A program made the translations under genes and the position numbers. A stretch of 8,948 nt of DNA from an uncultured Eubacteriales bacterium (GTDB lineage: Bacteria; Bacillota; Clostridia; Christensenellales; CAG-138): positions 1 through 8,948 of the forward strand of contig URSN01000075.1 in the NCBI GenBank assembly GCA_900550525.1, read 5' to 3'. The stretch's first letter is position 1; every line of letters starts with the position of its first letter. The notes under the pieces are model-generated. The model had not been told where the DNA came from. It was given only the letters and a program-made list of their open reading frames with translations, and did no database searches. Positions 1 to 7,736 of the stretch are shown piece after piece.

Positions 1-2
1 TC

Positions 3-293
3 CTGGTTTTGGGCTATGGCGTCTTTGCGCCGGCGACGTTTTTCATCAAGGGGTGTATGGCGCTGCTGGCGTGGCTGCTGCTCAAAAAGCTGCCGCAGCG
101 GCTGTCGCTGCTGGCGCTGGCGCTGGCCGCGCTGCTCGTGCCGGCTGGCTTTTTCGCGTTTGTAGCGGCGCGCTACGGCGCGCCGGCGGCGGGGGCCTAC
201 GGCGGCGTGTATTCGCTGCATTGCCTCGTCGGCGCGGCGGCGGCGCATGTGCTGGCGCTCGCCGTGCGCGTGGCCGCCGGGGGATCGCGCTGA
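3..293 (+). CDS. ECF transporter S component, C-terminal part (5' truncated by window edge)
   Basis: The frame is open from the window edge, so only the last 96 or so residues of the gene are present. The product would be the substrate-binding, membrane-embedded S subunit of an energy-coupling-factor vitamin/cofactor importer. What I see is a GYGVFAPATFFIKG stretch near the start of the visible part, which fits the 'G-Y-P-x-(Y/F)-A-P-A-T-F-x-I-K-G' pattern I associate with ECF S proteins, followed by three hydrophobic segments and a short Arg-containing tail. The substrate cannot be told from this fragment, and no ATPase or T subunit is in the window. The stop codon overlaps the next start codon (ATGA), so translation is probably coupled to the DUF362 gene. 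The TTG at 9 is an internal Leu codon, not the start. Family call is moderate; the truncation is certain. Confidence 0.65.
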   Translation: MVLGYGVFAPATFFIKGCMALLAWLLLKKLPQRLSLLALALAALLVPAGFFAFVAARYGAPAAGAYGGVYSLHCLVGAAAAHVLALAVRVAAGGSR

Positions 294-1492
294 TGACGGC
301 GGGCGGGGCGCAACGCGGCGGCGCGGCGCCGGTCGCGCTGGCGCGCTGCGATTGCTATGCGCCGGAGCGGGTGCGCGCCGCGCTGCAAAGCGCGCTTTTG
401 CCGCTGGGCGGGCTCGACTGGGTGACGCCCGGCATGCGCGTGGCGCTCAAAACGAACCTGCTCACCGGCGCGAAGCCGGAGCGGGCCGTGACCACGCATC
501 CGGCCGTGCTGGCGGCGCTGACGGAGCTGCTCGTATCGCGCGGCGCGCAGGTCGTCGTGGGGGACAGCCCGGGCGGGCCGTTTACCCCGGCGCTGCTCGC
601 CCGTGCGTACGCCGCGTCCGGCCTCTCGCTATGCGAAGCGGCGGGCGCGCGGCTCAACCGCGACGTGTCCGTTGCGCAGGCGCGCTTTGACGCGGCCGTG
701 CGGCTGCGGGCGTTCCGCTACACCGCGTATCTGGACGGCGCGGACGCGATCATCAACGTGTGCAAGCTCAAGACGCACGGCATGATAGGCATGACCGCCG
801 CGGTCAAAAATTTCTTTGGCGCGGTGCCGGGCACGGTCAAGCCGGAATACCACTTCCGCTTCCCGGAGCACGAGGCGTTTGCGGACATGCTCGTCGATCT
901 CAACGAGTTCTTCCGCCCCCGCGTGCGCCTGTGCGTGGCGGATGCGGTCGTGGCCATGGAGGGCAATGGCCCCGCGCACGGCACGCCGCGCCCGCTCGGC
1001 TGCCTGCTCGCCAGCGCGTCGCCCTACGCGCTCGACCTTGCCTGCGCATCGCTCATCGGCCTGACGGCGGACGATGTGCCCACGCTGCGCGCGGCGGCGC
1101 GCCGGGGCCTTGCGCCCGCCGATGCGGACGCGCTGACGGTGCTTGGCGACGGACCGCTCGCCGCGTTTGCCGCGCCGGATTTTGCGGCCGTCCGGGGCCG
1201 CGCGGACCTGCGCTTTGGCGACGGCCGGCCCGGCCCGCTCGGCGCGGCGCTGCGCGCGGCGGCGCAGCGCGCGCTCGCCTCCGCTCCCGCCTGCCGCGCG
1301 GAAACCTGCACCGGCTGCGGCCGCAGCGCGGCGGTGTACCAGGCCCACGCGATCCGCATGCGCCGCGGCCGTCCGGCCATCGACCGGCGCGCGTGCATCC
1401 GCTGCTTCTGCTGCCAGGAGTTCTGCCCCGCCGGGGCGATGGGCGTGCGGCGGCCGCTGCCGGCGCGCCTGCTCGCGCCCGGAAGGCAATAG
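293..1492 (+). CDS. DUF362 domain protein with C-terminal Fe-S cysteines
   Basis: A 399-residue protein. The start is the ATG overlapping the upstream stop; the frame is also open further upstream, but that region codes for the ECF protein in another frame. DUF362 landmarks are visible: KTN at 53-55, THP at 68-70, GDSPGGP at 90-96, the CKLKTHGMIGMTAAVKNFFG block from 157, and DAVVAMEGNGPAHG at 217-230. The C-terminus should carry two 4Fe-4S motifs. The second is intact (Cys368, 371, 373, 374, 378, followed by Pro). The first keeps Cys339 and Cys342, but Ser345 and Tyr349-Gln350 stand where Cys and Cys-Pro are usual. The biochemical role of DUF362 is not established; a cytoplasmic Fe-S or electron-transfer role is a family-level inference. 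It sits in a tight operon between an ECF component and an SRPBCC protein. Family assignment is firm. Confidence 0.9.
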   Translation: MTAGGAQRGGAAPVALARCDCYAPERVRAALQSALLPLGGLDWVTPGMRVALKTNLLTGAKPERAVTTHPAVLAALTELLVSRGAQVVVGDSPGGPFTPALLARAYAASGLSLCEAAGARLNRDVSVAQARFDAAVRLRAFRYTAYLDGADAIINVCKLKTHGMIGMTAAVKNFFGAVPGTVKPEYHFRFPEHEAFADMLVDLNEFFRPRVRLCVADAVVAMEGNGPAHGTPRPLGCLLASASPYALDLACASLIGLTADDVPTLRAAARRGLAPADADALTVLGDGPLAAFAAPDFAAVRGRADLRFGDGRPGPLGAALRAAAQRALASAPACRAETCTGCGRSAAVYQAHAIRMRRGRPAIDRRACIRCFCCQEFCPAGAMGVRRPLPARLLAPGRQ

Positions 1493-1502
1493 GCCGCGCG
1501 GC

Positions 1503-1511
1503 AAAGGAGGT
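1503..1511 (+). promoter_or_regulatory. Strong Shine-Dalgarno for the SRPBCC gene
   Basis: AAAGGAGGT lies 3 bases before the ATG at 1515 and is a nearly perfect match to the 16S rRNA 3' end. It decides the start of the next gene, whose frame is open far upstream through the DUF362 coding region. Confidence 0.85.
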
Positions 1512-1514
1512 ACC

Positions 1515-1976
1515 ATGCCCGTTTCCCGTATTTGCGCGTTTTTGCCCTTTGCCGCCGCGGCTGTCTGGGCGGCCGTGACCGACCTGACGGATACCGCCTG
1601 GCGCAGCGATCTTGCCGGGGTGGAGACGCTGCCGGACGGGCGCTTTGTGGAATACGCGCGCGGCGGCGCTGCGACGGAGTTCACCGTCACCGCCTGCGTG
1701 CCGTGCCGCCGCTGGGAGTTCGACCTCAAAAACCGGAACCTGACCGGCCACTGGACCGGGCTGTTTGAACCGGAAACGGGCGGCGTGCGCATAACGTTTG
1801 TCGAGCGCGTCGCGCTGCGCCGCCGCTGGATGACGCCGCTTGCGGCCCTGTATCTTTGGCGCCGGCAGCGGCGGTATCTCGACGATCTCAGGAAAAAACT
1901 CGCCCGCACGGGCGCGCCGGCACCCGGCGTCTGTCAGCGCCGCAGGGAGGAGGAGCATGGAACGGAAACCCGCTGA
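1515..1976 (+). CDS. SRPBCC family (START/polyketide-cyclase-like fold) protein
   Basis: A 153-residue protein. The sequence has the order expected of small SRPBCC proteins of Clostridia: an N-terminal strand ending in a Pro, a helix (VWAAVTDLTDTAWRSDL, residues 17-33), strands rich in Glu/Thr with the motif RFVEYARGG, the LTGHWTG strand, and a C-terminal helix (LYLWRRQRRYLDDLRKKL). Such proteins bind hydrophobic ligands in a helix-grip cavity; the ligand here is unknown. There is no convincing signal peptide, although residues 8-22 are fairly hydrophobic. The start follows a near-perfect Shine-Dalgarno. The last 20 bases overlap the next gene, and the tail after about residue 130 is charged and probably disordered. 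Family call is fairly sure, from the overall pattern rather than catalytic residues. Confidence 0.75.
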   Translation: MPVSRICAFLPFAAAAVWAAVTDLTDTAWRSDLAGVETLPDGRFVEYARGGAATEFTVTACVPCRRWEFDLKNRNLTGHWTGLFEPETGGVRITFVERVALRRRWMTPLAALYLWRRQRRYLDDLRKKLARTGAPAPGVCQRRREEEHGTETR

Positions 1977-4005
1977 ACCGCTTGAGATCCTGGCGCCCGC
2001 CGGCGGCGAGGAGCAGCTGACCGCCGCCGTCCGCTCCGGCGCGGACGCGGTGTATCTCGGCCTGACCGCCTTCAGCGCGCGCCGCAACGCGGCCAATTTC
2101 GATGCGGACGCGCTCCGGCGCGCCGTGTCCTACTGCCACGCGCGCGATGTGCGCGTGCATGTCGCGCTCAACACGCTCGTGCTCGACGCGGAGCTCGATG
2201 CGTTTGCGGATGCGGTGCGCGCCGTCGCGGCGGCGGGCGCGGACGCGGCGATCGTGCAGGACGTGGGCGCGGCGGCGCTGGTGCGGCGGATATGTCCGTC
2301 GCTGCCGCTGCACGCCTCCACGCAGATGGCCGTGCACAACGCTGCGGGCGCAGCGGCACTCGAGCGGATGGGTTTTTCTCGCGTGGTGCTCGCGCGCGAG
2401 CTGACCGTGGAGGAGATCGCCGCCGTCGCCGCGGCTACGCCGCGGGAGGTGGAGGTGTTCATCCACGGCGCGCTGTGCATGAGCATGTCCGGCTGCTGCA
2501 CGCTCTCGTGCATGCTCGGCGGGCGCAGCGGCAACCGCGGCCTGTGCGCGCAGCCATGCCGGCTCGATTTCCGCCGCGGCGCGCGCGGCTATGCGCTCTC
2601 GCTCAAGGACCTGTGCGGGCTTGCCCATCTGGACGCGCTGCGCGCGGCGGGCGTGCGCTCGCTCAAGATCGAGGGGCGCATGAAGCGGCCGGAGTATGTG
2701 GCCGCCGCGGTCGCCGCCTGCATGGCGGCGCGCGCGGGCGAAGTGCCGGACCTTTTTGCGCTGCGCGCGGTGTTCTCGCGCAGCGGCTTTACCGACGGCT
2801 ACCTGACCGGCCGCCGCACGCTCGACATGTTCGGCGTGCGCACGCAGGAGGATGCCGCGGCCGCCGCGCCGGTGCTCGGCTCCATCAGGCGGCTCTACCG
2901 CGCGGAGCGGCCGCGCGTGGGGGTGGATCTGTGCCTGGACGGCGCGGCCGTGCCGCCGCGTCTGCTGGCGGGCGACGGCGTGCATACCGTTTCCGCCGCC
3001 GCGCCGGACGCGCCCGCCGCGCCGGGCGCGCCGCAGGAGCTGCTGGCCCGCGCCCGCCGCAGCATGGAGAAGCTGGGCGGCACGCCGTTTTTCCTGCGCA
3101 CGCTGGAGTTTGCGGGCGATGCGCCGCCGCTTGGCGCGTCGTCGCTCAACGCCATGCGGCGCGAGGCGCTCGACGCGCTGCTCGCGCTGCGCGGACGCGT
3201 TGCGCCGCTGATCGTGACGGACGGCGGGCCGCTGCCGCTTGCGCCGCATGCGGGGCCGGACGTGCCGGCGCTGCGGCTGCGCTTTGCGCGTGCGGAGCAG
3301 ATCTGCGCCGCGGATCGGGCCGAGCTGCTCATCCTGCCGGTGCGGCAGGTCACGCCGGCGCTCATCGCGCAATACGGGCCAAAGCTCGCGGCGGAGCTGC
3401 CGCGCGCGCTCTACCCCGGCGACGAGGAGCGGCTCCTTGAGCGCCTGCGCGCGCTGCGCGGCGCGGGGCTTGCCGCCGTGCAGGCGGAGAACCTGTACGG
3501 CCTGACGCTTGCCGGGCGGCTGGGCCTGCGCGCGCACGGAGGGTTTGGGCTCAACACCGCCAACGCGGAGGCGCTCGCGGCCTATGCGGCGCTGGGCGCG
3601 GCGGATATGACGCTCTCGTTTGAACTGCCGCAGCGCGCCGCGCTGCGCATGGGCGGGGCGCTGCCGCGCGGCGTGCTCGCCTACGGCCGCCTGCCGCTGA
3701 TGTATTTTCGCGCCTGTCCGCTGCAGGGCGGGGACGGCTGCGGCGGCTGCCGCGGCGCGGGCGAGCTCACGGACCGGCGCGGCACGGCGTTCCCGGTGCG
3801 CTGCGAGGCGCGCCGCTACTCGGTGCTGTACAACAGCGTGCCGCTCTACCTCGGCGGCGAGCGGCTCGACGGGCTGGACTTTGCCACGCTGTACTTCACG
3901 CTGGAAACGCCGGACGTTTGCGCCGCCGTGGCCGGCGCGTTCCTGCACGGCCGCCCGCTCGACGGGCCCCGCACGCGCGGGCCGTTCCGCGGCGGGCTGC
4001 TCTGA
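1957..4005 (+). CDS. U32 family 'peptidase' (RlhA/TrhP-type RNA hydroxylation family)
   Basis: A 682-residue protein starting at an ATG preceded by a strong GGGAGGAGG site. The N-terminus LEILAPAGGEEQLTAAVRSG is typical of U32. Residues 166-184 fit the U32 signature E-x-F-x2-G-(S/A)-(LIVM)-C-x4-G-x-C-x-(LIVM)-S exactly, with Cys174 and Cys181. GGRSGNRG and CAQPCR (Cys197, Cys201) follow. A C-terminal cysteine set is also present (Cys587, 595, 598, 616, with LTDRRG between). Characterised relatives, E. coli RlhA and TrhP, hydroxylate 23S rRNA cytidine 2501 and tRNA uridine 34 using prephenate-linked chemistry and an Fe-S centre; the 'peptidase' label is historical. The long form with an extra C-terminal region is closer to RlhA than to the short TrhP. 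Which RNA it modifies cannot be told from sequence. It is the last gene of the left operon and overlaps the previous gene by 20 bases. Confidence 0.88.
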   Translation: MERKPAEPLEILAPAGGEEQLTAAVRSGADAVYLGLTAFSARRNAANFDADALRRAVSYCHARDVRVHVALNTLVLDAELDAFADAVRAVAAAGADAAIVQDVGAAALVRRICPSLPLHASTQMAVHNAAGAAALERMGFSRVVLARELTVEEIAAVAAATPREVEVFIHGALCMSMSGCCTLSCMLGGRSGNRGLCAQPCRLDFRRGARGYALSLKDLCGLAHLDALRAAGVRSLKIEGRMKRPEYVAAAVAACMAARAGEVPDLFALRAVFSRSGFTDGYLTGRRTLDMFGVRTQEDAAAAAPVLGSIRRLYRAERPRVGVDLCLDGAAVPPRLLAGDGVHTVSAAAPDAPAAPGAPQELLARARRSMEKLGGTPFFLRTLEFAGDAPPLGASSLNAMRREALDALLALRGRVAPLIVTDGGPLPLAPHAGPDVPALRLRFARAEQICAADRAELLILPVRQVTPALIAQYGPKLAAELPRALYPGDEERLLERLRALRGAGLAAVQAENLYGLTLAGRLGLRAHGGFGLNTANAEALAAYAALGAADMTLSFELPQRAALRMGGALPRGVLAYGRLPLMYFRACPLQGGDGCGGCRGAGELTDRRGTAFPVRCEARRYSVLYNSVPLYLGGERLDGLDFATLYFTLETPDVCAAVAGAFLHGRPLDGPRTRGPFRGGLL

Positions 4006-4047
4006 GCGCCCGGCTGCAAAAAGGTGCGCTTCCCGCCGCGCTTGGTC

Positions 4048-4076
4048 TGGACAGCGCGGCCTTTGCCCTATATAAT
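4048..4076 (+). promoter_or_regulatory. Sigma-A-type promoter for the hydratase/icd unit
   Basis: TGGACA at 4048-4053 (5 of 6 to consensus) and a perfect TATAAT at 4071-4076 are separated by exactly 17 bases, in an AT-rich island inside very GC-rich DNA. The predicted transcription start is near 4083, giving a leader of about 80 bases before the ATG at 4166. Confidence 0.85.
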
Positions 4077-4101
4077 ATATATCATTCTACGCATCACAGC
4101 T

Positions 4102-4143
4102 GCGCCGGGGCGTCGCCCGGCGCCGGCCGCGCGTCAGGCGCGG
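4102..4143 (+). promoter_or_regulatory. Hairpin-rich 5' leader of the hydratase gene
   Basis: Two consecutive perfect hairpins lie between the predicted transcription start and the ribosome site. The first has an 8-bp stem (GCGCCGGG 4102-4109 with CCCGGCGC 4116-4123, 6-base loop). The second has a 6-bp stem (CCGCGC 4127-4132 with GCGCGG 4138-4143, 5-base loop) and ends about 5 bases before the AAGGGGG ribosome site at 4148-4154. No T-run follows, so they are not terminators. They could hinder translation initiation or stabilise the mRNA, but GC-rich DNA makes such stems common by chance. No known riboswitch class is recognised. Confidence 0.4.
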
Positions 4144-4165
4144 CGGGAAGGGGGCCATCACATCC

Positions 4166-6403
4166 ATGATCCAGCTTACGCAAAAGCCCGTCGTCTGGAG
4201 CGGCGGCGCGCCGCGCCCGGCGTCCGAAGGAGAGCGCGCCGGCCGGGAAAAGACGATCGCGTACCGCATCCTGCGCGCGCACGACACGGCGGGCGGGGGC
4301 GGTCTGCTGCGGCTGCGCTTTGACGCGCTGATCTCGCACGACATCACCTATGTGGGCATCATTCAGACGGCGCGCGCCAGCGGGCTGACGGAGTTCCCGC
4401 TGCCGTACGCCATGACCAACTGCCACAACAGCCTGTGCGCGGTGGGCGGCACCATCAACGAGGACGACCATGCGTTCGGCCTTTCGGCGGCGAAGAAATA
4501 CGGCGGCATCTATGTGCCGGCCAACCAGAGCGTCATCCATTCCTACGCGCGCGAGGAGATGGCCGCCTGCGGCAGCATGATCCTCGGTTCCGACAGCCAC
4601 ACGCGCTACGGCGCGCTCGGCACCATGGGCGTGGGCGAGGGCGGGCCGGAGCTGGTCAAGCAGCTGCTGCGCCGCACCTACGACGTGGCGGAGCCGGAGG
4701 TCGTGCTCGTGTACCTGACCGGCGCGCCGCAGCGGGGCGTCGGCCCGCACGACGTGGCGCTGGCGCTGGTGCAGGCGACGTTTCGGAGCGGCTTTGTCAA
4801 GAACCGCGTGCTCGAGTTTGCCGGCCCGGGCGTGGCCGCGCTGCCGGTGGATTTCCGCAACGGCATCGACGTGATGACCACGGAGACGACCTGCCTTTCG
4901 TCCATCTGGCAGACGGATGCGCGCGTGGAGGAATACCTCGCCGTGCACGGCCGCAGGGAGGCGTACCGCGCGCTGGAGGTGCAGGAGGGCGCGTATTACG
5001 ACCGCATGGTGCACATCGCGCTCGACACGGTCGAGCCAATGATCGCGCTGCCGTTCCACCCGTCCAACGCCTATCCCATCCGCGAGTTCCTCGCCCATGC
5101 GGACGAGCTGCTGCACGCCGTCGAGCAGGAGGCTAAGGAGCGCTTCGGCCCGAAGGCCGGGCTCGACCTGTGCGGCAAGATCCATAAGGAGGGCGTGCTG
5201 GCCGACCAGGGCGTGATCGCCGGATGCGCGGGCGGCCTGTTCGACAACATCGTGGAGGCGGCGGATATCCTGCGCGGCGGCAGCACGGGCAGCGGCCTGT
5301 TCTCGCTCTCGGTCTATCCCACGAGCGTGCCGGTCAGCCTCGCGCTCATGCGCGCGGGCAGGACGCAGGCGCTGCTCGAGGCGGGCGCGGTCATCAAGCC
5401 GTCGTTCTGCGGCCCGTGCTTTGGCGCGGGCGACGTGCCGCGCAACAACGGCCTGTCGCTGCGGCATACCACGCGCAACTTCCCCAACCGCGAGGGTGCC
5501 AAGCCCGGCGAGGGGCAGCTGAGCGCCGTCGCGCTCATGGACGCGCGCTCCATCGCCGCCACGGCGCTGCGCGGCGGCTATATCACCCCCGCCACCGACG
5601 TGGCCTATGAGACGGAACCGGTCCCCTACGCGTTCGACCGCAGCGCGTATGCGCACCGCTGCTATTACGGCTTTGGCAAGGCGCGGCCGGAGGAGGAGCT
5701 GATCCTCGGGCCGAACATCACCGACTGGCCGAAGATGCACGCGCTTTCCGATCACCTGCTCGTGGAGCTGGCCGCGGTCATCCGCGACCCGGTCACGACC
5801 ACGGATGAGCTCATCCCCTCCGGCGAGACGTCGTCCTACCGGTCGAACCCGCTGCGCCTTGCGGAGTTTGCGCTTTCGCGGCGCGAGCCGGCGTACGTGG
5901 GCCGCGCCAAGGCGGCCGCGGCGCTGGAGGCGGCGCGGCGCGCGGGCGAGAGGCCGGAGAAGCTCGTGCGGGCGCTCTCGCGCGTGGGCGACGCGCAGGC
6001 GCTGCTCGGCGCGACGGAGTTTGGCTCGTGCGTGTTCGCCAACCGCCCGGGCGACGGCTCGGCGCGCGAGCAGGCGGCCTCGTGCCAGCGGGTGCTGGGG
6101 GGGCTGGCCAACATCTGCTACGAATACGCCACCAAGCGCTACCGCAGCAACTGCATCAACTGGGGCATGCTGCCCTTCACGCTCGCGCCGGACGCGCCCT
6201 TCCCCTATGAGCCGGGCGATCTGGTGTTCGTCCCCGGCGTCCGGCAGGCGCTGCTGGACGGCGCGGAGACGTTTGCCGCGCAGGTGATCCGGCACGACGG
6301 CACGGTGGAGCCGCTCACGCTGTACGCAGCGGGGCTCACGGCCGACGAGCGCGAGATCCTGCTCGAGGGGTGCCTCATGAACTATTACGCCGCACAGAAA
6401 TAA
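4166..6403 (+). CDS. Aconitase-superfamily hydratase (probable aconitate hydratase)
   Basis: A 745-residue protein of the single-chain aconitase superfamily, of the type annotated simply as 'hydratase' in Clostridia and related to E. coli YbhJ. Its likely reaction is citrate to isocitrate via cis-aconitate in the cytoplasm, using a 4Fe-4S cluster. Visible landmarks: ISHDITY at 56-62, SDSHTRYGALGTMGVGEGG at 142-160, Cys354 in GCAGG (cluster ligand 1), Cys415 and Cys418 in CGPCFG (ligands 2 and 3), RNFPNRE at 437-443, and GDGSAREQAAS at 629-639. Two places differ from classical aconitase: the usual SCTNSS around ligand 1 is GCAGGL, and the swivel-domain SFAR motif appears as YATKRYRSN (654-662) by hand alignment. 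The ATG has an AAGGGGG site 11 bases upstream. Linkage to icd is the best argument for an aconitase role. Another hydro-lyase substrate cannot be excluded. Confidence 0.85.
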   Translation: MIQLTQKPVVWSGGAPRPASEGERAGREKTIAYRILRAHDTAGGGGLLRLRFDALISHDITYVGIIQTARASGLTEFPLPYAMTNCHNSLCAVGGTINEDDHAFGLSAAKKYGGIYVPANQSVIHSYAREEMAACGSMILGSDSHTRYGALGTMGVGEGGPELVKQLLRRTYDVAEPEVVLVYLTGAPQRGVGPHDVALALVQATFRSGFVKNRVLEFAGPGVAALPVDFRNGIDVMTTETTCLSSIWQTDARVEEYLAVHGRREAYRALEVQEGAYYDRMVHIALDTVEPMIALPFHPSNAYPIREFLAHADELLHAVEQEAKERFGPKAGLDLCGKIHKEGVLADQGVIAGCAGGLFDNIVEAADILRGGSTGSGLFSLSVYPTSVPVSLALMRAGRTQALLEAGAVIKPSFCGPCFGAGDVPRNNGLSLRHTTRNFPNREGAKPGEGQLSAVALMDARSIAATALRGGYITPATDVAYETEPVPYAFDRSAYAHRCYYGFGKARPEEELILGPNITDWPKMHALSDHLLVELAAVIRDPVTTTDELIPSGETSSYRSNPLRLAEFALSRREPAYVGRAKAAAALEAARRAGERPEKLVRALSRVGDAQALLGATEFGSCVFANRPGDGSAREQAASCQRVLGGLANICYEYATKRYRSNCINWGMLPFTLAPDAPFPYEPGDLVFVPGVRQALLDGAETFAAQVIRHDGTVEPLTLYAAGLTADEREILLEGCLMNYYAAQK

Positions 6404-6413
6404 GGAGGGACGC

Positions 6414-7628
6414 ATGGAACAACGCATCACGATGCCCACGCCGCTGGTGGAGATGGACGGCGACGAGATGACCCGCATCCTCTGGCAGCAGATCAAGGAC
6501 GAGCTGATCTGCCCGTTCGTCGATCTCAAGACGGTCTATTTCGACCTGGGGCTCAGGCACCGCGACGAGACGGGCGACCGCGTGACGCACGAGGCGGGGG
6601 AGGCCATTAAGGAATACGGGGTGGGCGTCAAGTGCGCCACGATCACACCGAACCGGCAGCGCGTGGAGGAATACGGCCTGCGCGAGATGTGGAAAAGCCC
6701 GAACGGCACCATCCGCGCCATCCTCGACGGCACGGTGTTCCGCGCGCCGATCCTCATCGATAGCGTGCGCCCGGCGGTGCGCAGCTGGAAAAAGCCCATC
6801 ACCATCGCCCGCCACGCCTATGGCGACGTGTACCGCGCCACGGAATACCGCGTGCCGGGCCGCGGGAAGGCGGAGCTGCTGTTCACCGGCGAGGACGGGA
6901 CGTCCTTTCGCGAGACGGTCTATGAGTTCGAGTGCCCCGGCGTGCTGCAGGGCATGTATAATAAGGATACGTCCATCCGCTCGTTCGCGCACGCCTGCTT
7001 CCGGTATGCGCTTGCGACGGGGCAGGACCTGTGGTTCTCGACCAAGGACACCATCTCCAAGCAGTACGACCAGACGTTCAAGCTGATCTTTGAGGAGATC
7101 TACGAGCGGGAGTACCGCGCGCAGTTCGAGGCGCGGGGCCTGACGTACTTCTATACGCTCATCGACGACGCGGTCGCCCGCGTCATCCGCAGCGAGGGCG
7201 GCTTCATCTGGGCGTGCAAGAATTACGACGGCGACGTGATGAGCGACATGGTCTCCACGGCGTTCGGCTCGCTTGCGATGATGACCAGCGTGCTCGTCAG
7301 CCCGGACGGCAAGTTCGAGTACGAGGCGGCGCACGGCACCGTGACGCGCCATTATTACCGCTACCTCAAGGGCGAGGAGACGAGCACGAACCCCATGGCG
7401 ACGATCTTTGCCTGGAGCGGCGCGCTCAAAAAGCGCGGCGAGCTGGACGGCCTGCCCGCGCTGACGGGCTTTGGCGAGCGGCTCGAGGCCGCCTGCCTGG
7501 AGACGCTCGGCGACGGCGTCATGACAAAGGATCTGGTCGCGCTGGCCGAGGGGATCACCCCGCGCGCGGTCAACACGCTCGACTTCATTCGCGAGGTGCG
7601 CGCGCGCCTTGCGCGGCGGCTCGCCTGA
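6414..7628 (+). CDS. icd: NADP-dependent isocitrate dehydrogenase (type II, eukaryote-like)
   Basis: A 404-residue cytoplasmic enzyme that oxidatively decarboxylates isocitrate to 2-oxoglutarate and makes NADPH. It is of the homodimeric type close to human IDH1. By hand alignment the substrate and metal residues are all present: Thr78, Ser95 in KSPNGTIR, Arg101, Arg110, Arg133 in the RHAYGDVYRAT motif, Tyr140, Lys211, and Asp251, Asp274 and Asp278 in the YDGDVMSD region. The cofactor loop reads EAAHGTVTRH, with Arg312 and His313 marking NADP rather than NAD use. Length is normal for the family. The start is the ATG 5 bases after AGGAGG (6403-6408), which itself overlaps the hydratase stop codon by one base. 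The two genes are 10 bp apart and surely cotranscribed. Nothing looks damaged. Confidence 0.96.
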   Translation: MEQRITMPTPLVEMDGDEMTRILWQQIKDELICPFVDLKTVYFDLGLRHRDETGDRVTHEAGEAIKEYGVGVKCATITPNRQRVEEYGLREMWKSPNGTIRAILDGTVFRAPILIDSVRPAVRSWKKPITIARHAYGDVYRATEYRVPGRGKAELLFTGEDGTSFRETVYEFECPGVLQGMYNKDTSIRSFAHACFRYALATGQDLWFSTKDTISKQYDQTFKLIFEEIYEREYRAQFEARGLTYFYTLIDDAVARVIRSEGGFIWACKNYDGDVMSDMVSTAFGSLAMMTSVLVSPDGKFEYEAAHGTVTRHYYRYLKGEETSTNPMATIFAWSGALKKRGELDGLPALTGFGERLEAACLETLGDGVMTKDLVALAEGITPRAVNTLDFIREVRARLARRLA

Positions 7629-7642
7629 GGAGAAACCGGCGC

Positions 7643-7674
7643 TGCGGCGGGGCCTTGCGGCCCCGTCGCATTTT
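7643..7674 (+). terminator. Intrinsic terminator after icd
   Basis: A 12-bp stem (TGCGGCGGGGCC at 7643-7654 pairing with GGCCCCGTCGCA at 7659-7670, one G-T wobble) closes a TTGC loop and is followed by TTTT. It lies 14 bases after the icd stop, ends the hydratase-icd transcript, and is a good match to a rho-independent terminator. Confidence 0.9.
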
Positions 7675-7697
7675 GCGGAAAATTTGCGCCGCCCCGG

Positions 7698-7726
7698 TTG
7701 ACTTTCCGTCGGGCATGCAGTACAAT
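7698..7726 (+). promoter_or_regulatory. Sigma-A-type promoter for the MATE gene
   Basis: TTGACT at 7698-7703 and TACAAT at 7721-7726 (each 5 of 6 to consensus) are separated by exactly 17 bases, just after the icd terminator. The predicted transcription start, about 7733, is only a few bases before the ATG at 7737, so the message would be nearly leaderless. Confidence 0.75.
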
Positions 7727-7736
7727 CTCTTGCTGT

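Noticed and set aside
53..292. Upstream extension of the DUF362 frame to 53
   Set aside because: The extension is Ala/Arg/Gly-rich and overlaps the ECF S component in another frame. The ATG at 293 in the ATGA overlap is the natural start.
1888..3948. 686-codon open frame on the minus strand over the U32 gene
   Set aside because: Same reason: antisense shadow of a signature-matching U32 gene, with low-complexity Arg/Ala composition.
3982..4030. Possible terminator after the U32 gene (CGGGC paired with GCCCG around the stop codon)
   Set aside because: The stem is only 5 bp with a 10-base loop and no T-run follows; an A-run does. Not enough to call a terminator.
4094..6529. 811-codon open frame on the minus strand over the hydratase and start of icd
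   Set aside because: It lies antisense to a clearly recognised gene. Its product is Arg/Ala/His-rich with no family features, a normal by-product of GC-rich codon use.
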